This document shows positions 60,157 through 64,000 of a stretch of DNA of 64,000 bases, in pieces. Made by a program: the position numbers and the translations under genes. The stretch's first letter is position 1. Each line of letters opens with the position of its first letter. The notes beneath the pieces are model-generated. The model ran no database searches. It was not told the origin of the DNA and saw only the letters and a list, made by a program, of their open reading frames with translations. Source of the stretch: Bacillota bacterium (GTDB lineage Bacteria; Bacillota; Clostridia; Oscillospirales; Oscillospiraceae); NCBI GenBank assembly GCA_023386265.1, contig JAEWKA010000007.1, positions 133,677-197,676 of the forward strand, given 5' to 3'.

Positions 60157-60387
60157 TTATTTTATAAGGTTGAGAGCCATAGTGAGTATAACGAAAGCAA
60201 GCCCGACCCACTTTGTCATCTTGGCAAGCTTTGCGTCGACTGTCACAGCCTTTGACTTTGTAAGGAAAGTATCTGCGCCGCCAGCAATAGCGCCGGAAAG
60301 ACCGGAACGTTTGCCCGACTGGAGCAAGACGACACATATCATAAACAAACATGTAAGGAGCTGGACTATGGTAAGAGCAAGTTTCAT
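60157..60387 (-). CDS. secG: Preprotein translocase subunit SecG
   Basis: A 76-residue protein with two membrane helices flanking VVLLQSGKRSGLSGAIAGGADTF, the conserved cytoplasmic SecG loop. It helps SecYE-SecA move proteins across the membrane. ATG 60387 has an AAAGGATTG site. Monocistronic here. Confidence 0.93.
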   Translation of the reverse strand: MKLALTIVQLLTCLFMICVVLLQSGKRSGLSGAIAGGADTFLTKSKAVTVDAKLAKMTKWVGLAFVILTMALNLIK

Positions 60388-60555
60388 AAACTTCAATCCT
60401 TTCAATTAAAAAGAGGCTTGCCTCTTTAATAGTTACAGTTGCAAAGCAAATAATAACACAATGATTCCCCCATTTCAAGAGAATTTTGATATTTCGGTAA
60501 AATCAGTTGAAAAATATTGAAAGCGCACATAAATATGGAATTGGATACGCGGATG

Positions 60556-60564
60556 TGATATAAT
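60556..60564 (+). promoter_or_regulatory. Extended -10 promoter of the flavodoxin gene
   Basis: TGATATAAT at 60556-60564 is an extended -10 element. No clear -35 is seen. It is 68 bp before the ATG. Confidence 0.5.
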
Positions 60565-60631
60565 TCAAATCAATTAATAAAGCGACAAATGCGCGGTATC
60601 ACTTTTAAAACTTGAACAGAGGTGTTTAATA

Positions 60632-61180
60632 ATGGCGAAAACGGCTGTTTTGTATCAATCCAACTACGGCTCAACAAAGCTGTATGCACAGCATATTGCT
60701 AGTATCCTCGATGCGGACCTTTTCGATCTCGCTCTCTCGAAGGGCTTGGATTTTGAAAAGTACGACACGATTGTATTCGGTGGCGGAATGTATGCAGGAA
60801 GCATAAACGGCATAAAATTTGTAAAGTCGAATGCGGATAAACTTGGCGGCAAGAATCTTGTCATCTTTACGGTTGGCATTGGAGATCCGGCGGTTGCGTC
60901 GAATGCGAGCTTAGTCCTCAAAGCCGTGAATAAAGCGCTTCCCAAGGACCTTATGAAAACCGTGCATATCTACAGCTTCCGCGGAAGCCTTGACCTCAGC
61001 AAACTCAAATTCATGCACCGCATGATCATGAAGATGGTTGTGGGCGCGCTTTCGAAGAAAAAGGAAGAGGAGCTGACGGACGACGACAGGGCGATGCTCC
61101 AAAGTCTCGTTTCAAAGGTCGACTTTACAAACACAGCGGCGACTCTGCCGCTCATTGAATACGTCAGTATGCTTAAATAA
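60632..61180 (+). CDS. Flavodoxin-domain protein (HemG-like Flavodoxin_5 type)
   Basis: A 182-residue FMN protein. AVLYQSNYGSTKLYAQHIA is the phosphate-binding loop and VFGGGMYAGSINGIKF the second flavin loop; MKMVVGALSKKKEEELTDD follows. Its size and the C-terminal extension resemble oxygen-independent protoporphyrinogen oxidase-like flavodoxins, but no haem genes adjoin it, so an electron-transfer or quinone-reductase role is as likely. Own promoter and terminator. Confidence 0.83.
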   Translation: MAKTAVLYQSNYGSTKLYAQHIASILDADLFDLALSKGLDFEKYDTIVFGGGMYAGSINGIKFVKSNADKLGGKNLVIFTVGIGDPAVASNASLVLKAVNKALPKDLMKTVHIYSFRGSLDLSKLKFMHRMIMKMVVGALSKKKEEELTDDDRAMLQSLVSKVDFTNTAATLPLIEYVSMLK

Positions 61181-61182
61181 CA

Positions 61183-61222
61183 AAAAAGAGCGAAGCCTTC
61201 AAACGGAGGCTTCGCTCTTTTT
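61183..61222. terminator. Bidirectional terminator
   Basis: Perfect 16-bp arms (61183-61198 and 61207-61222) with an 8-nt loop, between the flavodoxin and ribU genes. Confidence 0.87.
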
Positions 61223-61239
61223 ATTAATGTCACGCGGCG

Positions 61240-61854
61240 CTATTTATGCAGTATAGGCGAGAGCGCTTTGTAGATTAGGAAGGTTAAGGCAACATCAAGA
61301 AGCCCCTTGACAAATGTGAAAGGCACGTTGAAAATCCAGAGACAATCAGATAGAGTCTTCACGCTCGGGAGTATTGCTTGATACATGCCGATGATGCCTT
61401 CCATTGGCATAAATCTCGCATAGATCGGATAAGTGATGTAATAGTTAATGGGGTAGCTTAGCGCCGCCATGGCGATAGCTCCGATGATGGAGCCAATCAG
61501 CGCGCCCTTGCGGGATTTCATTTTATTATATGCAAGGCCTGCCGTGAAAACGAAGACGGCACCGAGAAGGAAATTGCAGAACTCTCCGACGCCGGAGGTC
61601 GAGGAGCGGGCGAGATTTATCACGTTCTTGATAAGGCAGACGGCCACACCATAAACGGGACCGAGACTGAAGGATGCGAGCAGGGCGGGAAGTTCCGAAA
61701 CATCAAGCTTAATGAAGCCCGGCATGAGCGGGATGGGAAAGTCGATGAACATGAGCACTGTCGCAACAGCAGAGAGCATGGCGGCGACTGTCATCTTGTG
61801 GGTCAGCGGCTGTGAACCCTTTGAAATCTTAGCGTTAGGTTTTTTTTCTTCCAC
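61240..61854 (-). CDS. ribU: ECF transporter S component for riboflavin (RibU)
   Basis: A 204-residue membrane protein with about six helices. FPIPLMPGFIKLDVSELPALLASFSLGPVYG is the RibU signature, followed by KNVINL and LSYPINYYITYPIYARFMP. GTG 61854 is chosen because TAGGAGTG lies eight bases before it; the longer open frame enters the riboswitch. With the shared EcfAAT module (not in this window) it imports riboflavin. An FMN riboswitch in the leader closes the feedback loop. Confidence 0.9.
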   Translation of the reverse strand: MEEKKPNAKISKGSQPLTHKMTVAAMLSAVATVLMFIDFPIPLMPGFIKLDVSELPALLASFSLGPVYGVAVCLIKNVINLARSSTSGVGEFCNFLLGAVFVFTAGLAYNKMKSRKGALIGSIIGAIAMAALSYPINYYITYPIYARFMPMEGIIGMYQAILPSVKTLSDCLWIFNVPFTFVKGLLDVALTFLIYKALSPILHK

Positions 61855-61879
61855 TGGTAAAACACTCCTATAAATAATG

Positions 61880-61913
61880 TAACACCCGAAAAACCGCTGT
61901 CTTTCAGGTGTTA
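61880..61913 (-). promoter_or_regulatory. Expression-platform hairpin of the ribU leader
   Basis: TAACACC...GGTGTTA arms extended by TGAAA/TTTCG, between the FMN aptamer and the ribU ribosome site. It probably forms in one of the two switch states. The poly-T after it is weak, so translation control is possible. Confidence 0.5.
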
Positions 61914-61965
61914 AAATCATAATAGGTGCGCGTTTGCAGAGCAAAAAGCTCTGTTATTTTAACAC

Positions 61966-62075
61966 ATCTTCTTTCATCCAGACTATACTGTTGGTTTTGG
62001 AGTTTAACCAAATCTGCGCTTTCACGCTCGCGGACTTTACCGCCAATCGGGAATTTCACCCTGCCCTGAAGACAT
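61966..62075 (-). promoter_or_regulatory. FMN riboswitch (RFN element)
   Basis: The minus strand carries the RFN core in order: CAGGGCAGGGTGAAATTCCC, GATTGGCGGTAAAGTCCGCGAGC, a variable arm, ATTTGGTTAAACTCC, and finally AGTCTGGATGAAAGAAGA. These are the invariant blocks of the FMN aptamer. FMN binding would shut down ribU. Confidence 0.95.
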
Positions 62076-62298
62076 TCAATATTCAAATGTTCAAAAAGAT
62101 TGTAACGCCTGCTGTGCGCAATGTCAATACCCGAAACCCTCTTTTTTATATCGGAATAGGAGGCAGAAAAGCGTATATAAAATCCCTCAATTTAAAGAGA
62201 TATTTATTCAAATGCGCAAAAAGGGTAGATGTTTGTTGACAATCGTTTTTTCGGTGATAAGATAATGCCTATAGTTTTACCAAAGGGTGGAGAAAACG

Positions 62299-63630
62299 AT
62301 GCTTGAAACTGTGATACTCGGGCTTTTCATAGCGGGGCTTATCAGCTGCGTCGGGCTCGGACTCTCAATTTTTTATGCCCTGTTTTTCGGGCTTGCCCTG
62401 TTCTTGTCTTACGGACTAATAAAGAAGCACAGCGTGAGAGAAATGCTCGGAATGACCTTCTCTGGCATAAAGACAGTTTTAACGGTTACGCTGGTTTTTA
62501 TAATGATAGGCGGACTTACGGCAATTTGGCGCTCTGCGGGAACTATTCCCTATATAATTTTTTATGCCTCGAAGGTAATCTTGCCGCAGACCTTTATCCT
62601 TGCAACCTTCATCCTCTGCTGCTGTATCTCAATGCTCATGGGTACCTCGTTTGGAACAGCGGCAACCATGGGCGTCATTTGCATGATGATGGGCAGGGCT
62701 ATGGGAGTAAGCCCTGTTTGGATAGGCGGAGCCGTCCTCGCGGGGGGCTTTTTCGGCGATCGTAATTCTCCCATGTCGACGAGCGCGCTGCTTGTCAGCA
62801 AGCTTACCGAAACGGACATATTTAACAATGTGCGGCTGATGATAAAATCGGCGATAGTTCCGCTGATTTTAACCTGCGCTTTATATCTTGCTGTCGGTTT
62901 TACGATGAAGACTGGCGGCTCATCCTCGGACACGGTCAGTCTTTTCGAAAATCATTTCAATCTCATGTGGGTAACCGTCATTCCGGCGGCGCTGATAATA
63001 GTGTTGTCTGCTTTCAAGGTGAGCGTCAAAATAACCGTGGCGGTCAGTATCGTCTGCGGCGCTATAATCTGCATGGCGGTGCAGGGAACAGACTTTTTGC
63101 CGATGCTCAAAATTCTTGTTATGGGATATAGCAATCCCGATAAGGAGCTTGGGGCAATGCTGAACGGCGGCGGAATCGTTTCGATGCTCAAGCCTGCCGC
63201 AATTGTCGTACTATCGTCATCGTATTCAGGGATTTTTGAGGGAACAGGATTGCTTTCGGGTGTTAAAAAATACATACATACAATTGCAATGAAGATTAAT
63301 CCCTTTGGAGCATATATACTGACCTCCGCTTTTACGGCTATGATAAGCTGCAACCAGTCTCTTTCCATAATGCTCACGCATCAGCTTTGTGACGACACGA
63401 TGGAAACAAAAGACGACAAGGCGCTCTCGCTCGAAAACTCAGCAGTTATCATCTCTCCGCTCATCCCGTGGTGCATTGCGGGCGCCGTGCCTCTTGCGGC
63501 CATAGGAGCGCCCACATCGAGTATTTTCAGCGCCTGCTACCTTTACTTCCTGCCCCTTTTTTATTATTTAACGCAGTTTAGAAAACAGAGAGCTGAATTG
63601 AAGAGAGAAAAAAAAGAAAAAATTATATAA
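62299..63630 (+). CDS. NhaC-family Na+/H+ antiporter
   Basis: A 443-residue permease with about eleven helices. FGTAATMGVICMMMGRAMGVSPVWIGGAVLAGGFFGDRNSPMSTSALL holds the conserved GDRxSPMS motif of the family, repeated in form by ISPLIPWCIAGAVPLAAIGAP. ATG 62299 has GGAG six bases before. A TTGACA at 62236-62241 may belong to its promoter. NhaC relatives exchange Na+ for H+ or for malate/lactate; the substrate cannot be fixed here. Confidence 0.87.
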   Translation: MLETVILGLFIAGLISCVGLGLSIFYALFFGLALFLSYGLIKKHSVREMLGMTFSGIKTVLTVTLVFIMIGGLTAIWRSAGTIPYIIFYASKVILPQTFILATFILCCCISMLMGTSFGTAATMGVICMMMGRAMGVSPVWIGGAVLAGGFFGDRNSPMSTSALLVSKLTETDIFNNVRLMIKSAIVPLILTCALYLAVGFTMKTGGSSSDTVSLFENHFNLMWVTVIPAALIIVLSAFKVSVKITVAVSIVCGAIICMAVQGTDFLPMLKILVMGYSNPDKELGAMLNGGGIVSMLKPAAIVVLSSSYSGIFEGTGLLSGVKKYIHTIAMKINPFGAYILTSAFTAMISCNQSLSIMLTHQLCDDTMETKDDKALSLENSAVIISPLIPWCIAGAVPLAAIGAPTSSIFSACYLYFLPLFYYLTQFRKQRAELKREKKEKII

Positions 63631-63760
63631 ATCGCGTTCTTATATTCGCATATTTTACGTTTTGTGAGAAATAATAGCTTTCGGACAGGTTTTATAGACG
63701 AACTAAACCAGCCGAAAAGGCAAACGCAGAAGATGCGAAAAGAAAGGAATGTTTAGATCA

Positions 63761-63919
63761 ATGGCAAAAGAAGCCGATATGAGAAAAGACCGTAACAACA
63801 ATAACAACAACAATAATAACAACAAAAATCAGCAAGACAACAGAAAGAACGATCAGGCTCAGCAGAACTGCGCAACAAAGGATAAAAACGATAAAAATGA
63901 GCGAGCCAGAACTCAGTAA
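63761..63919 (+). CDS. 52-residue Asn-rich protein
   Basis: A complete small frame, MAKEADMRKDR, then a run of ten Asn encoded by mixed AAC/AAT, then KNQQDNRKNDQAQQNCATKDKND... to TAA. Highly charged, with no hydrophobic core and one Cys. AAAGGA lies 13 bp before the ATG, rather far. Composition recalls disordered or spore-associated small proteins, but no family is recognised. A hairpin follows. Confidence 0.5.
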   Translation: MAKEADMRKDRNNNNNNNNNNKNQQDNRKNDQAQQNCATKDKNDKNERARTQ

Positions 63920-63929
63920 ATACCTCTTC

Positions 63930-63955
63930 GCGCCAGCCCGGGGACCGGCAGGCGC
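63930..63955 (+). terminator. Weak terminator
   Basis: GCGCCAGCC/GGCAGGCGC arms with one mismatch, then GTCTTTAAAATTT. The rest of the window to 64000 is AT-rich with nothing else recognised. Confidence 0.5.
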
Positions 63956-64000
63956 GTCTTTAAAATTTAATAAAAAAATTATAAAAAAATTACAATAATT

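Noticed and set aside
1..64000. CRISPR arrays, insertion sequences and rRNA genes
   Set aside because: No regularly spaced repeats, transposase motifs or rRNA-like sequence were seen anywhere in the window.

Overview
The window looks like a chromosome segment of an anaerobic, low-to-mid GC Firmicute of the class Clostridia, probably near the Oscillospiraceae/Ruminococcaceae. Supporting signs are Firmicute-type Shine-Dalgarno sites and sigma-A promoters, a BceRS-BceAB peptide-sensing module, a PadR/DUF1700/DUF4097 trio, an Old-Yellow-Enzyme-type 4Fe-4S reductase, a 2-hydroxyacyl-CoA dehydratase-type protein, an iron alcohol dehydrogenase behind a Rex-like box, and an FMN riboswitch on a RibU-type transporter. 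The species cannot be fixed from the sequence alone.

Left part (1-13,210): accessory DNA. A partial unknown gene and an FRG-domain gene lie outside an island bounded by a 36-bp direct copy of the 3' end of a tRNA-Pro(GGG) gene (2297-2332 and 13135-13170). The island begins with a decayed integrated replicon: RHH regulator, stem-loop origin, CRESS-DNA-type Rep (HUH endonuclease plus SF3 helicase), excisionase-like protein and a frameshifted tyrosine recombinase. The origin loop carries TAGTATTAC, the nonanucleotide type of circovirus-like replicons. A prophage remnant follows: late sigma-like regulator, DNA methylase, an 18-cysteine peptide, TerS, and a TerL fused in frame to the tail of a Dam-type methylase. 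Then come a CI-type repressor with two palindromic operators and an EVE-like/HNH endonuclease paired with a membrane PASTA protein.

Core part (13,211-64,000): mostly housekeeping genes. In order: an envelope cluster (PQQ-type propeller, DUF4358 lipoprotein, SGNH hydrolase); an EF-G-like GTPase; a P-type-ATPase-like protein without the catalytic aspartate loop; rlmB and metK; a rhomboid-like protein without the usual active site; upp; tsaB-tsaE-tsaD-rimI (t6A and ribosomal acetylation); polA, uvrB and pyk; PucR divergent from an OYE reductase fused to an acetoacetate-decarboxylase-like domain; the PadR-DUF1700-DUF4097-BceRSAB operon; radC with an internal stop; rodA/ftsW; adh; a YtrA-type ABC operon; acn-icd divergent from gltA (oxidative branch of the TCA cycle, toward 2-oxoglutarate); secG; a flavodoxin; ribU with its riboswitch; an NhaC-type antiporter; and an Asn-rich small protein.

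The main novelty candidates are the chromosomal CRESS-type replicon with an intact virus-like origin, the TerL-Dam chimera, the Cys-rich peptide, the OYE-ADC fusion, the catalytically dead P-type ATPase and rhomboid relatives, and two genes each interrupted by one in-frame TAA.
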